In this document: piece by piece, positions 54,543-62,825 of the stretch
Position numbering within the stretch: position 1 is the stretch's first letter
Layout of the letters: each line of letters starts with the position of its first letter
Assembly (NCBI GenBank): GCA_900314975.1
Contig: OMXI01000028.1
Span: 22,255 to 86,254, forward strand
Source of the DNA: an uncultured Eubacteriales bacterium
GTDB lineage: Bacteria; Bacillota; Clostridia; Oscillospirales; Ruminococcaceae
Direction: 5' to 3'
DNA: 64,000 nt
Translations under genes and position numbers: made by a program
Notes under the pieces: generated by a model
What the model was told of the DNA's origin: nothing
Database searches by the model: none
Seen by the model: only the letters and a program-made list of their open reading frames with translations

Positions 54543-55733
54543 TTACATCTTTTCCAGCACGCCCATAATAAGATTTCCGCAATAGCTGCACTTGGCGTTT
54601 TCGTCGGCAACATTCGTAAGCGGTGCGCCGCAGGAAAGGCATCTGTCCTTGACGGTTTTCTTTGCCAGGGCAACAACGAGTACTCCGTCGTGCATTTCAA
54701 GGGTACAGTTTTTAAGGTACCCGTTTCTTATAGCACGGCGCATTCTTTTGAGCTTACTCTTTCCGCTTGACGCAAAGCTCAGATCGGGCAAATCGCTTGC
54801 GTTGACAAACGGCTTTGACACATTTGAAAAATAATCAGACCAATCCGCAGCCGAGAACAGCGCCATTGTTTTTCTGAAGCGCAGCAGAGCGAGCGGGGCA
54901 AGCACGAGCACGAACGCACCGCCGTAGATGATGCCGTCGCGGATATTGTTCTTTATCAGCTCGTACGAGGTCAGGTGCTTTGAGGGGTCTAAAAGAATCT
55001 TTTTCTGATACTCTTTATCAAAGTAGTGCCCTATCTCGCTGAACGTGTACATCAGAAAAATTGCGGCGAGTGTAAGCCCGATAACCGAGAGAATAAGGTA
55101 CAGTATTTTGCGCAGGTTAAGAGTTGATGATTTATAAAAGTCGGGTCTGCCCTTGCCTGAACCGAGCTGGTTCGAGATGCTGTAAAAATGCTCGCCCGAC
55201 AGCACCTTTGCGTGAAGGTCGGAGCTATGGCAATAGGGACATTCGCCCGTAAAGTAGACTCTTTTTTCGATATGCGCGCCGCAGCTTCTGCACTCGCACA
55301 AGCACTTTTTGCTGTAAAGCTCGACGACCTCGCTGCCGCCTGTTTGAGTGAACTTGAAATCCTTCATATACAGCGTGCGGTAGATGTGCAGCTGTCTGCG
55401 CACGGACGCTTCGCTTTTGCCCATGACCTGCGACAAGTCCGAATAGGTGGTAAAGCCGTCAAGGTCGCCCTCAAAATAGCTTGAATAGAACACCGCATTG
55501 CCGATATGCGCGATCGAGACAAGCGCAATGATAAGCAGCACGACAGCCACGCAGGTCATAACTATTGCGCTTTTCATATCCACCGCGCCCCACGCGGTAT
55601 CGGGGTCGCCGCTGTAGGTGGAAAACTCGGAAATTATGTATGTGGTGCTGAAAACAAATTCAAAGCCGCAAAACAGTATCAGCAGCACATTTTTTATTCG
55701 CAGTGCGGTTATCAGTTTCTTTTTTAAATACAC
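54543..55733 (-). CDS. Membrane protein with two zinc ribbons
   Basis: A GTG start at 55733 is supported by GGGGGAT 6 bases upstream; an ATG at 55754 in frame lacks a ribosome site. In this roughly 396-residue protein, two N-terminal membrane segments are followed by a winged-helix-like stretch (YSDLSQVMGKSEASVRRQLH), a zinc ribbon (CRSCGAH...CPYC), two more membrane segments and a C-terminal ribbon (CLSCGAP...CSYC). It resembles conserved Clostridia membrane proteins of unknown role. It is the first chromosomal gene beyond the integrated elements. Confidence 0.75.
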   Translation of the reverse strand: MYLKKKLITALRIKNVLLILFCGFEFVFSTTYIISEFSTYSGDPDTAWGAVDMKSAIVMTCVAVVLLIIALVSIAHIGNAVFYSSYFEGDLDGFTTYSDLSQVMGKSEASVRRQLHIYRTLYMKDFKFTQTGGSEVVELYSKKCLCECRSCGAHIEKRVYFTGECPYCHSSDLHAKVLSGEHFYSISNQLGSGKGRPDFYKSSTLNLRKILYLILSVIGLTLAAIFLMYTFSEIGHYFDKEYQKKILLDPSKHLTSYELIKNNIRDGIIYGGAFVLVLAPLALLRFRKTMALFSAADWSDYFSNVSKPFVNASDLPDLSFASSGKSKLKRMRRAIRNGYLKNCTLEMHDGVLVVALAKKTVKDRCLSCGAPLTNVADENAKCSYCGNLIMGVLEKM

Positions 55734-55778
55734 TTCTATCCCCCATTCTGTCAATATTTTTTACGAAAGTGTTCCTGC

Positions 55779-55935
55779 GATAAATCGGAATTTATCGGCG
55801 CTTTGCGCCGATAAGCAATGAATAGTGAAGAGTGAAAAGTGAATAGTGAATAGTAGTGGTGTTCGCTTCGCTCACATATTTTAATATTATTCACTATTCA
55901 CTGTTAGCGTCAAAGACGCTAAATTCTGATTTATC
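55779..55935. repeat. 157-bp MITE-like inverted repeat
   Basis: GATAAATCGGAATTTA (55779-55794) and TAAATTCTGATTTATC (55920-55935) form terminal inverted repeats with one mismatch. Inside each end is a GC hairpin with its own sequence (TTATCGGCGC/GCGCCGATAA; TTAGCGTC/GACGCTAA), followed by inverted GTGAATAGTGAATA-type repeats. No ORF. A related AAATCAGAATTT plus hairpin lies at 63907. Confidence 0.6.
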
Positions 55936-55988
55936 TTATTTACATAATATTTTTCACCCCACAGCGCTGTGCCGTGAGGTGATGTGAG

Positions 55989-56062
55989 CGTGCCTGATGC
56001 GATTCGAACGCACGACCTTCAGAGTCGGAGTCTGACACTCTATCCAGCTGAGCTACAGGCAC
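55989..56062 (-). tRNA. tRNA-Arg (anticodon CCG)
   Basis: GTGCCTG pairs with CAGGCAC; D-arm GCTC/GAGT; anticodon loop CTCCGAC gives CCG (codon CGG); T-arm GTGCG-TTCGAAT-CGCAT. CCA is not encoded. It has no att-like duplication and stands between two repeat patches. Confidence 0.93.
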
Positions 56063-56064
56063 AG

Positions 56065-56131
56065 ATATAGTGAATAGAGAAAAGTGAATAGTGAATAGTG
56101 AATAATTAAGGAGTGCGGCTGAGCCGCACAC
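56065..56131. repeat. GTGAATAGTGAATA repeats beside tRNA-Arg
   Basis: Tandem TAGTGAATA units (56067-56104) of the same family as inside 55779-55935, followed by the hairpin GTGCGGC-tga-GCCGCAC. Probably a fragment of the same dispersed repeat. Confidence 0.5.
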
Positions 56132-56201
56132 CATAATTACAATTTATTCTTTTTCTTTATTCCTTATTCTTGTAAAGCCGCTTTGGGCGGTTTGCTATGA
56201 C

Positions 56202-58157
56202 TTATCTTATTTTAGAACCGCAGGGCAGGGACTGGTCGGGGAAAATGACCTTTGCCGAGCCGTCGGGAGCGTCTGCCGCACAGATCATACCCTGCGACTC
56301 AACACCGCAAAGTGTTACAGGCTTGAGGTTTGCAACGATTATGACCTTTTTGCCCACGAGATCCTCGGGAGCATACCAGTTTGCTATGCCCGAAACCACC
56401 TGTCTGCCGCCCATACCGTCGTCAAGCTGCAAACAAAGCAGCTTCTTTGCCTTTTTGACCTTTTCCGCGCTCTTTACAAGCGCAACGCGCAGGTCGACCT
56501 TTTCAAAATCCTTTATCGTTATCTCGTCAAGCTGCGGCTGTACCTCAATTTCAGCCTCATCGCTCTCGCCTGCTGCCTTTTTAGCCTCCTCGATACGCTT
56601 TTCAATCTCTTCAAGCAGCTTTGTGCCATCTATTCTCGCAAACAGCGGAACGGGGTCGTTCACGGTGATGCCGACTGGCAGCTTGCCGAAGCTGTCAAGG
56701 CTTTCCCAGGTGTCGATATCGCAGTTTATCTGCGCAAGTATCTTATCGCTCGTATCGGGCAGGAACGGCTTTAACAGCACGCCAAGAAATCTTATCGTTT
56801 CAAGCAGAACGTAAAGCACGGTCGCAAGGCGCTCCTTTTGTGCCTCGTCCTTGCCAAGCACCCACGGCTCTGTCTCGTCGATATACTTGTTTGCTCTTTT
56901 TGCAAGCGACATAATGGTCTCCATTGTGTCAGCCATTCTGTACTCGTCTATCAGCTTTTCAACGAGCTTTGGAGTTTCCACGCACTTGTTGATAAGCTCG
57001 TCATCAAGCGGCTGCTTTGCGCAGGGAGCCATTATCTTTCCGCCGAAATACTTTTTCTGCATTGCAACGGTTCTGTTGACAAGGTTGCCAAGCGTATTTG
57101 CAAGGTCTGCGTTGTATCTCTCAATAAGGTTTTCGTATGTCACCGAGCCGTCGTTTGTGAAAGGCATCTCCGAAAGCAGATAGTATCTTGCGCCGTCAAC
57201 GCCGAACTCCTTGACAACGTCCTCTGCATAGATAACGTTGCCTCTTGACTTTGACATTTTCTCCGTGCCGAAAAGCATCCACTGGTGACCGAAAACTTTC
57301 TTTGGAAGCGGCTCGCCCAGCGCCATAAGAATGACAGGCCAGTATATCGTGTGGAAGCGCATAATGTCCTTGCCGATAACGTGGCAGTCGGCGGGCCAGT
57401 ACTTTTTGTAAAGCTCGCCCGAGCCGTCGGGGTCGTAGCCAAGCGCGGTGATATAGTTTGAAAGCGCATCTATCCACACATAGATAACGTGCTTGTCATC
57501 AAACGTTACGGGTATGCCCCACTTGAAAGTAGTTCTTGAAACGCAAAGGTCTTCGATACCCGGCTTTATGAAATTATTGTACATTTCCTTTTTTCTCGAC
57601 TCGGGATAGATAAAGTCGGGATTGTCCTCAAGCACATACTTTTCAAGCTGTTTCTGATACTTGGACATTTTAAGGAAGTACGCCTCTTCCTTTGCGGGCT
57701 TTACCTCGCGTCCGCAGTCGGGACATTTGCCGTCAACGAGCTGGCTCTGTGTCCAGAAGCTCTCGCAGGGCGTGCAGTACATACCCTCGTATTCGGACTT
57801 GTAGATATCGCCCTGATCGTACAGCTTTTTGAATATCTTCTGCACCGTTTTTTCGTGATATTCATCGGTCGTTCTGATAAACTTGTCATACGATGTATTC
57901 ATAAGGTCGCAGATCTCTCTTATCTCACCTGCTACCTTGTCAACGTGCTCTTTCGGAGTGATGCCCTCTGCATTGGCAAGCTCCTCGATCTTCTGTCCGT
58001 GTTCATCGGTACCGGTAAGGAAGAAAACATCATACCCAAGCATTCGCTTGAACCTCGCTATCGCGTCGGTAAAGACTACCTCGTAGGTATTGCCTATGTG
58101 CGGCTTTTTTGATGTGTAAGCAATAGCCGTGGTGATGTAATATGGTTTTTTAGGCAT
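56202..58157 (-). CDS. metG: Methionyl-tRNA synthetase
   Basis: A complete 651-residue MetRS. N-terminal class I signature YTSKKPHIGNTYEVV (HIGN in place of HIGH), zinc knuckle CTPC...CPDC near 125-147, KMSKS near 300, anticodon-binding helical domain about 390-530, and a C-terminal tRNA-binding (Trbp111-like) domain after about 545, an arrangement common in Bacillota. Start after AAGGAGGAATGTAAA. It charges tRNA-Met with methionine. No T-box is seen in the leader; a perfect sigma-A promoter lies 54 bp upstream, back-to-back with the promoter of the reverse transcriptase. Confidence 0.97.
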   Translation of the reverse strand: MPKKPYYITTAIAYTSKKPHIGNTYEVVFTDAIARFKRMLGYDVFFLTGTDEHGQKIEELANAEGITPKEHVDKVAGEIREICDLMNTSYDKFIRTTDEYHEKTVQKIFKKLYDQGDIYKSEYEGMYCTPCESFWTQSQLVDGKCPDCGREVKPAKEEAYFLKMSKYQKQLEKYVLEDNPDFIYPESRKKEMYNNFIKPGIEDLCVSRTTFKWGIPVTFDDKHVIYVWIDALSNYITALGYDPDGSGELYKKYWPADCHVIGKDIMRFHTIYWPVILMALGEPLPKKVFGHQWMLFGTEKMSKSRGNVIYAEDVVKEFGVDGARYYLLSEMPFTNDGSVTYENLIERYNADLANTLGNLVNRTVAMQKKYFGGKIMAPCAKQPLDDELINKCVETPKLVEKLIDEYRMADTMETIMSLAKRANKYIDETEPWVLGKDEAQKERLATVLYVLLETIRFLGVLLKPFLPDTSDKILAQINCDIDTWESLDSFGKLPVGITVNDPVPLFARIDGTKLLEEIEKRIEEAKKAAGESDEAEIEVQPQLDEITIKDFEKVDLRVALVKSAEKVKKAKKLLCLQLDDGMGGRQVVSGIANWYAPEDLVGKKVIIVANLKPVTLCGVESQGMICAADAPDGSAKVIFPDQSLPCGSKIR

Positions 58158-58210
58158 TTTACATTCCTCCTTTTTGAATTTTTGCCGCCCTAAAGGGTGA
58201 CACTTTTAAT

Positions 58211-58239
58211 ATTATACACCTTTTCCGCATTTTAGTCAA
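58211..58239 (-). promoter_or_regulatory. Promoter of metG
   Basis: On the minus strand, TTGACT (58239-58234), 17-bp spacer, TATAAT (58216-58211). Confidence 0.85.
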
Positions 58240-58251
58240 GCGCCGCCGCAC

Positions 58252-58280
58252 TTGACATCGAACTTTTTGTGTGCTACAAT
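58252..58280 (+). promoter_or_regulatory. Promoter of the reverse transcriptase locus
   Basis: TTGACA (58252-58257), 17-bp spacer, TACAAT (58275-58280). It starts a transcript about 250 nt before the reverse transcriptase gene. Confidence 0.85.
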
Positions 58281-58286
58281 AAAGCG

Positions 58287-58432
58287 GTAAATAAGGAGAA
58301 GAGAAAGCAGTTTGTTCTGCGTCTGCGAGGGGCGAAGCGCGGTTTTGTAAAAAGACTTTGCAGACAGTCAAAGCCGTGTACAGTCTTGTACATTAAGCTA
58401 ACGCTTAATTGAAAGCTTATTCTCTTCTTTTT
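58287..58432 (+). ncRNA. Structured leader RNA of the reverse transcriptase, closed by a long-range stem
   Basis: AGAAGAGAA (58297-58305) pairs with TTCTCTTCT (58420-58428), extended by AGC/GCT beyond a 2-nt bulge. Inside are GTCTGC (58321-58326) with GCAGAC (58360-58365), a TGTACA-gtct-TGTACA hairpin (58377-58392) and TTAAGC-taac-GCTTAA (58393-58408). The closing stem runs into a T-run at 58428-58432, so a free roughly 145-nt RNA could be made. End pairing upstream of a reverse transcriptase recalls the a1/a2 ends of retron RNAs, but the fold is my own reading. Confidence 0.55.
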
Positions 58433-58535
58433 AGATGTAAGAGGTGAGATGCAAGAGGTAAGAAGGGTGAGCCGAAGGGTTCGCGTTTCTGCTTTCTTCT
58501 CCTCGCCTTTTCATTTTTCGGGAGGTGAAAAAGGC

Positions 58536-59726
58536 ATGAGCTTGCTTGACAGATTGAGTGATGAAAGTGCGTGGGCGGATTTTGCGCAGTACAAAGCATC
58601 TCACGGCAACACGACAGAAAAAGAGCTGGAAATGCTCTGGCAGTACATCTCGCAGAAAAGATATCTGCCGCTTGCGCAAAGCCTTGAATTTTCACTGCCG
58701 CGCAAAAGGGAGATAAACAAAAGCGGCTCGCACAAAAAGCGCGTTATCTACACCTTTGACGATGAGCAGACGTGGGTGCTGAAAATGCTGGCGTGGCTTT
58801 TGTACAAATACGATTACGCCTTTTGCAAAAGCTGCTATTCGTTCAGGCAAAAATCAAACGCGCACACCGCTATGAACGATGTTATACGCACGCCGCGGCT
58901 GAACGAAAAGTGGGTGCTAAAGCTTGATCTGCACAACTATTTCAACTCAATGCCCTCGCAGGAGCTTGCGCGCGAATTTGAAAAGGTGATAACCGATGAC
59001 GCTCCCCTGCTTGATTTTCTCTCGCGCTTTTTTACGCTTGACAAGGCTCTGTGCGGCGACAGCGTTGTGTGCGAAAACCGCGGTGCTATGGCAGGCGTGC
59101 CGCTTTCGGCTTTCTGCGCGAACCTTTATCTATCCGATCTTGACAGGCGCTTTGAGGAAATGGGCGCGGCGTATTTCAGATACTCCGATGATATCCTCGT
59201 GCTTGCGGACACACATCAGCAGGCGCAGGAGTTTTTTGACCTGATCCGATCGCACATTGAGCGAAAGGGGCTTGCGCTCAACGATGAAAAGTTCAGCCTT
59301 ACACCGCCGCACAGCGCGTGGGAGTTTCTCGGCTTTAAGTATAACTGCGGTCAGATAGACCTTGCAGATGCCAGCGTGCGCAAGATGAAAGCCAAGATAA
59401 AGCGCAAAGCCGCAAAGCTATACCGCCGGAAAAGCAAAAAGGGTCTTGACGGCGACAAGGCGGCGCGGGCGATGATAAAGGTCTTTGAGCGCAAGTTTTT
59501 CGGAAACTCGCAGGAGCACGACCTCACCTGGTCGCGCTGGTATTTCCCCGTGCTGACAACGGACAGGGGTCTGCGGGAGCTTGACGGGTATATGATACAG
59601 AATATCCGCTATCTCTACACGGGCAGGCACTACAAGGGCAATTACAGGGTAACCTACGGGCATATAAAGTCGCTTGGCTACAAAAGCCTTGTGAACGAGT
59701 TTTACAGGTTCCGCAGGAACAAGTAA
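58536..59726 (+). CDS. Stand-alone reverse transcriptase (unassigned group)
   Basis: ATG 58536 is chosen for GGGAGGTGAAAAAGGC; the frame is open further upstream through the leader RNA. A 396-residue RT domain protein: KLDLHNYFNS (129-138, Asp131 of motif A), GVPLSAFCANLYL (188-200), YFRYSDDILVLA (213-224, catalytic YSDD), NDEKFSL, then WEFLGFKYN. The C-terminal 130 residues are basic and end YGHIKSLGYKSLVNEFYRF. It has no maturase or endonuclease domain and lacks clear retron NAxxH and VTG motifs, so it looks like an 'unknown group' or defence-type RT. It lies alone between metG and a sigma factor gene with its own promoter and leader RNA. Confidence 0.85.
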   Translation: MSLLDRLSDESAWADFAQYKASHGNTTEKELEMLWQYISQKRYLPLAQSLEFSLPRKREINKSGSHKKRVIYTFDDEQTWVLKMLAWLLYKYDYAFCKSCYSFRQKSNAHTAMNDVIRTPRLNEKWVLKLDLHNYFNSMPSQELAREFEKVITDDAPLLDFLSRFFTLDKALCGDSVVCENRGAMAGVPLSAFCANLYLSDLDRRFEEMGAAYFRYSDDILVLADTHQQAQEFFDLIRSHIERKGLALNDEKFSLTPPHSAWEFLGFKYNCGQIDLADASVRKMKAKIKRKAAKLYRRKSKKGLDGDKAARAMIKVFERKFFGNSQEHDLTWSRWYFPVLTTDRGLRELDGYMIQNIRYLYTGRHYKGNYRVTYGHIKSLGYKSLVNEFYRFRRNK

Positions 59727-59859
59727 ATTATAGAGTGAGCTTATCTGCAAGCCGCAGGTAAGCTCTTTGTTTACAGAATGTTTAAAATTTCATATGCACA
59801 AATTTGGGCTTGTCAGTTGTATATATAGTGAACGGCTCAAATGAAAGGGGGAATGCTTG

Positions 59860-60405
59860 ATGGAAAGGCAGCTGCAAATCACATCACCGCTTGGTGCATT
59901 TGAAATCGAAAGGAAGGGAGAAAGGCTTATGGACAAGCAGCGTGTAGCCGATGCATACGAGCGCTATGCCGATACGGTAGTCAAGGCGGCGTGGCACTAC
60001 ACAGGCGACGCAGAGTCGGCACAGGACTGCGCAGAGGAAGCGTTTCTCAAGCTGATGTCGCAAAAGGATATGACTGACGAGCATATTCTGCCGTGGCTGA
60101 TACGCACGGCGGTGAACATAGCAAAGAACGAGGCGAAGTCGGCTCACCGCACAAAGACGCAGGCTCTTGACGAGCTGACAAGCTCGGCAGGCAGTGACGA
60201 AAGGGTGCTTGCACGGCGCGCGGCGGCAAGGGCTATGCTTTCGCTGCCCGAAAAATACCGTCTGCCGCTTATGCTGCATCTTGCGCAGGGCATGACGATA
60301 CTTGAGACCTCAAATGCAATCGGAAAAAGCATGAACACGACCGCTTCACTTATACACAGGGGCAAAAAGCTTCTGCAAAAGGCATTTGAAAAGGAGGAAC
60401 TGTAA
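59860..60405 (+). CDS. ECF sigma factor, chromosomal module 3
   Basis: ATG 59860 follows AGGGGG; a second ATG at 59929 after AGGGAGAAAGG would give a more usual ECF length by removing 23 residues, and I cannot decide between them. Region 2 (YERYADTVVKAAWHYTGDAE, WLIRTAVNIAKNEAKS) and region 4 (LPEKYRLPLMLHLAQGMTIL, TSNAIGKSMNTTASLIHRGK) are clear. It is followed directly by an anti-sigma-like gene (stop/start overlap TAATG), repeating the order of modules 1 and 2. Confidence 0.9.
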   Translation: MERQLQITSPLGAFEIERKGERLMDKQRVADAYERYADTVVKAAWHYTGDAESAQDCAEEAFLKLMSQKDMTDEHILPWLIRTAVNIAKNEAKSAHRTKTQALDELTSSAGSDERVLARRAAARAMLSLPEKYRLPLMLHLAQGMTILETSNAIGKSMNTTASLIHRGKKLLQKAFEKEEL

Positions 60406-62108
60406 TGAAACAATTTGACTATGATGCAGAACATTTATACAGAGAATATATGCAAAATGTTACGGCTGACCCGACAGCCATTGAGGATATACTTTCGGGC
60501 AAGCGCAAAAGCGCGAACACGGGCGCAAGGATAAAGCACTCAACAGGCAAGATGATAGGCATAACCGCCGCTGCCGCAGCTGTTGCGATATGCGCAGGGA
60601 TAGGCTTTTCCGCCCTCAACGCAAACGACGACAGCGGCATAAAGAGCGCAGCGACCACGTCGCAGAATGTATCCGCAATAACGCCCGCAAAGCAGATAAC
60701 GCAGTCGTTCAAGCTCGAAGCAGCGCCCTTGCAGGCTGACGGACAGCTTGCAAAGACAACGCTTCTTACCCTCACTGCGACCGACGAGGCGGGCAAAGAG
60801 ATAATTAAAAAGTATGCCCACGAAAAGTCCTCGTCATACTACAGCGAAGCATACGAACTCAGCGTAGGCGGAAAGACCGAGAACCTTCGCCCCGAGGTCG
60901 TTGACTCAACAGGCTATCATCACGAAGGGGACTATAGATGGAGAGTAGTTTCGATAAGCGAAGATAAGGTCGTTTTCGAGTTTATGATAAGTTTGCACAA
61001 AGCTGCACAGGAGGATATCCCGTTCACCGTCAACGTGTTTATGCCCAGCGATAAGGAATACACCATCGAAGAGGTGGAAAACGGAGTTAGCCACGACCCC
61101 ATTATCGCATCTGCAAAGCTGACTTACAAGGCAAACACTGACGAATATACTTTCGTATCACAATACGGCGAAAAGCTGACAGTTTCCGATGTAGGCTTCA
61201 TACTCCGCCACGACGTAGGCTATGACCCACAATGCACAAAGGAAACAGAGGCAATAAACAATATGCTGTTTACCTTTGCAGACGGCACAAGCAAGACCGC
61301 AGCACAGCTCGGACAGAAGCTCACCTACGGCGGCGGCGGATATCTTGACGGACAGTACAGGGCATATGTCTTCTTCAGCGAGCCGATAGGCGCAGACAAG
61401 CTGACCGCGATAATCTACGACGGCATCACCTTCAAGGTTCAGGACAACTTCAAGACCGAGGTAACGGGTATGTATGCAAGCGACCACGGATTGAGAGTGT
61501 TCGTTAAATGCACCGCGCAGACAGACGCAGCAAAGAGAATGCTCAATGAAACTGATGCTGACCTCAAAAAAAGCGGACACTGCAATCTTTCCGTTTCAGC
61601 GACAAATAACGATGATCAATTCGGCTCCACATATTATTCAGCACTCAAAATAAACGGCGATTCTTTTACGACAGAGGTGATATATCAGCCAAAGGGCAGC
61701 AGTTTCGTTTTCCGGGACGGTACAAAGCTCCGTATCCGTGTTGTTACACCTGCCGAATCCCAAAATATATATCTTGTGCCGAGCGACAGAACAGTCGAGT
61801 TCACGGTAAAAAAGAATGTGACCGAGCGCGTGTTCAAGTCCGCAAGCGGCAAAACGCTGTGGCTGTCAGATTATCAGTTCAACTGCAATGTGGACTATCA
61901 GGAAATTGATAAAAAGACAAGAACCAGCTATGAGATAACCTTTGCAGACGGCACTGTCAAAACAAATCTCGATTTGCCGATCATCGCAGGCGGCGGAACA
62001 AACACACCAAAGAACGACCCGAATTATATGTTTGCCTTTGAGGGCAGGATAGACAGCAGCAAGGTGAAGTCTATCACATGCGGCGGAGAGGTATTCACCG
62101 CGCAGTAA
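60405..62108 (+). CDS. Anti-sigma-like membrane protein with large outer region, module 3
   Basis: A 567-residue protein. A cytoplasmic N-terminus of about 48 residues, one membrane helix (MIGITAAAAAVAICAGIGFS), and a long outer region of beta-rich repeats. Two parts end in similar fashion (KLTAIIYDGITFKVQ and KVKSITCGGEVFTAQ), which suggests duplicated DUF4179/DUF5643-like domains. It probably restrains the ECF factor encoded just before it and senses an envelope signal. A strong bidirectional terminator follows. Confidence 0.78.
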   Translation: MKQFDYDAEHLYREYMQNVTADPTAIEDILSGKRKSANTGARIKHSTGKMIGITAAAAAVAICAGIGFSALNANDDSGIKSAATTSQNVSAITPAKQITQSFKLEAAPLQADGQLAKTTLLTLTATDEAGKEIIKKYAHEKSSSYYSEAYELSVGGKTENLRPEVVDSTGYHHEGDYRWRVVSISEDKVVFEFMISLHKAAQEDIPFTVNVFMPSDKEYTIEEVENGVSHDPIIASAKLTYKANTDEYTFVSQYGEKLTVSDVGFILRHDVGYDPQCTKETEAINNMLFTFADGTSKTAAQLGQKLTYGGGGYLDGQYRAYVFFSEPIGADKLTAIIYDGITFKVQDNFKTEVTGMYASDHGLRVFVKCTAQTDAAKRMLNETDADLKKSGHCNLSVSATNNDDQFGSTYYSALKINGDSFTTEVIYQPKGSSFVFRDGTKLRIRVVTPAESQNIYLVPSDRTVEFTVKKNVTERVFKSASGKTLWLSDYQFNCNVDYQEIDKKTRTSYEITFADGTVKTNLDLPIIAGGGTNTPKNDPNYMFAFEGRIDSSKVKSITCGGEVFTAQ

Positions 62109-62123
62109 GCATAACTGCAAAAC

Positions 62124-62158
62124 AAAAAAGACATCTCGTTGTGAGGTGTCTTTTTTTG
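62124..62158. terminator. Bidirectional terminator
   Basis: AAAAAAGACATCTC pairs with GAGGTGTCTTTTTTT between the converging anti-sigma and tmk genes. Confidence 0.9.
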
Positions 62159-62160
62159 CG

Positions 62161-62814
62161 TTATATCAATGTCATTATCTCGTTGTGTATGTCCTCGATA
62201 GTGCGCATCTTGCCGTCCTGCACGCACTCGACTGTTTTCCAGCCAAGCTTTTGCGCACAGTATGCAGCCGCTTTCTGCGAGCGTTTGAGGTATTCGATGT
62301 CGCCCTCGTGGATATCCTTTTTGCTCTCGTCGCCGCCGTATCTGCCGTTCATAAGCTTCTGGCTGATGTCGGTATCGGCTTTGAGGTAGATGACGGTATC
62401 GGGCGCGGGTATGCCGAGCTTTTTATACTCAAAGTCTTCAAGCCACGCAAGATACTCGTCCCACAGGCTCTCGTCAAGCTTTGAGCATTGGTGTATGCCG
62501 TTTGAGGTAGCGTACCTGTCGGCGATTATCAGTCCGCCGCTTTGGTACACCTCGCCCCAGTCCTTTTTAAAGCTTGCGTATCTGTCCACCGCATAAAATG
62601 CAGACGCAGCGTATGCGTTAACGTCTCCCGGCTTGCTGCCGAACTCGCCGTGAAGATACATTCTCACAAGCGCCGACGAGTCGCTTTCGTAATCGGGAAA
62701 GGTTATCTTCTTTACCCTCTCGCCGTTTTCCTCCAGCGCCAGCGCAAGCAGCTTTGCCTGCGTTGCCTTGCCGCTGCCGTCAAGTCCCTCTATAACGATA
62801 AGTTTTCCTTTCAT
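62161..62814 (-). CDS. tmk: Thymidylate kinase
   Basis: ATG 62814 is chosen for GGAGGACACA; the frame extends 14 codons further but without a site. The 217-residue kinase of dTMP to dTDP has P-loop IEGLDGSGKATQAK, DRYATSNGIHQ as the DRY/H motif and lid region NGRYGGDESKKDIHE. The longer lid and insertions fit the form found in Clostridia. It lies just downstream of asnA on the same strand. Confidence 0.93.
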   Translation of the reverse strand: MKGKLIVIEGLDGSGKATQAKLLALALEENGERVKKITFPDYESDSSALVRMYLHGEFGSKPGDVNAYAASAFYAVDRYASFKKDWGEVYQSGGLIIADRYATSNGIHQCSKLDESLWDEYLAWLEDFEYKKLGIPAPDTVIYLKADTDISQKLMNGRYGGDESKKDIHEGDIEYLKRSQKAAAYCAQKLGWKTVECVQDGKMRTIEDIHNEIMTLI

Positions 62815-62825
62815 TGTGTCCTCCG

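Noticed and set aside
58159-58260. A T-box riboswitch upstream of metG or asnA
   Set aside because: No TGGNACC-type T-box sequence or specifier stem is present; metG has a short leader after a plain promoter.
58287-58535. A retron (msr-msd plus RT) at 58.3-59.7 kb
   Set aside because: End pairing is suggestive, but the RT lacks clear NAxxH and VTG motifs and no msd-like long hairpin or priming guanosine could be pointed out.
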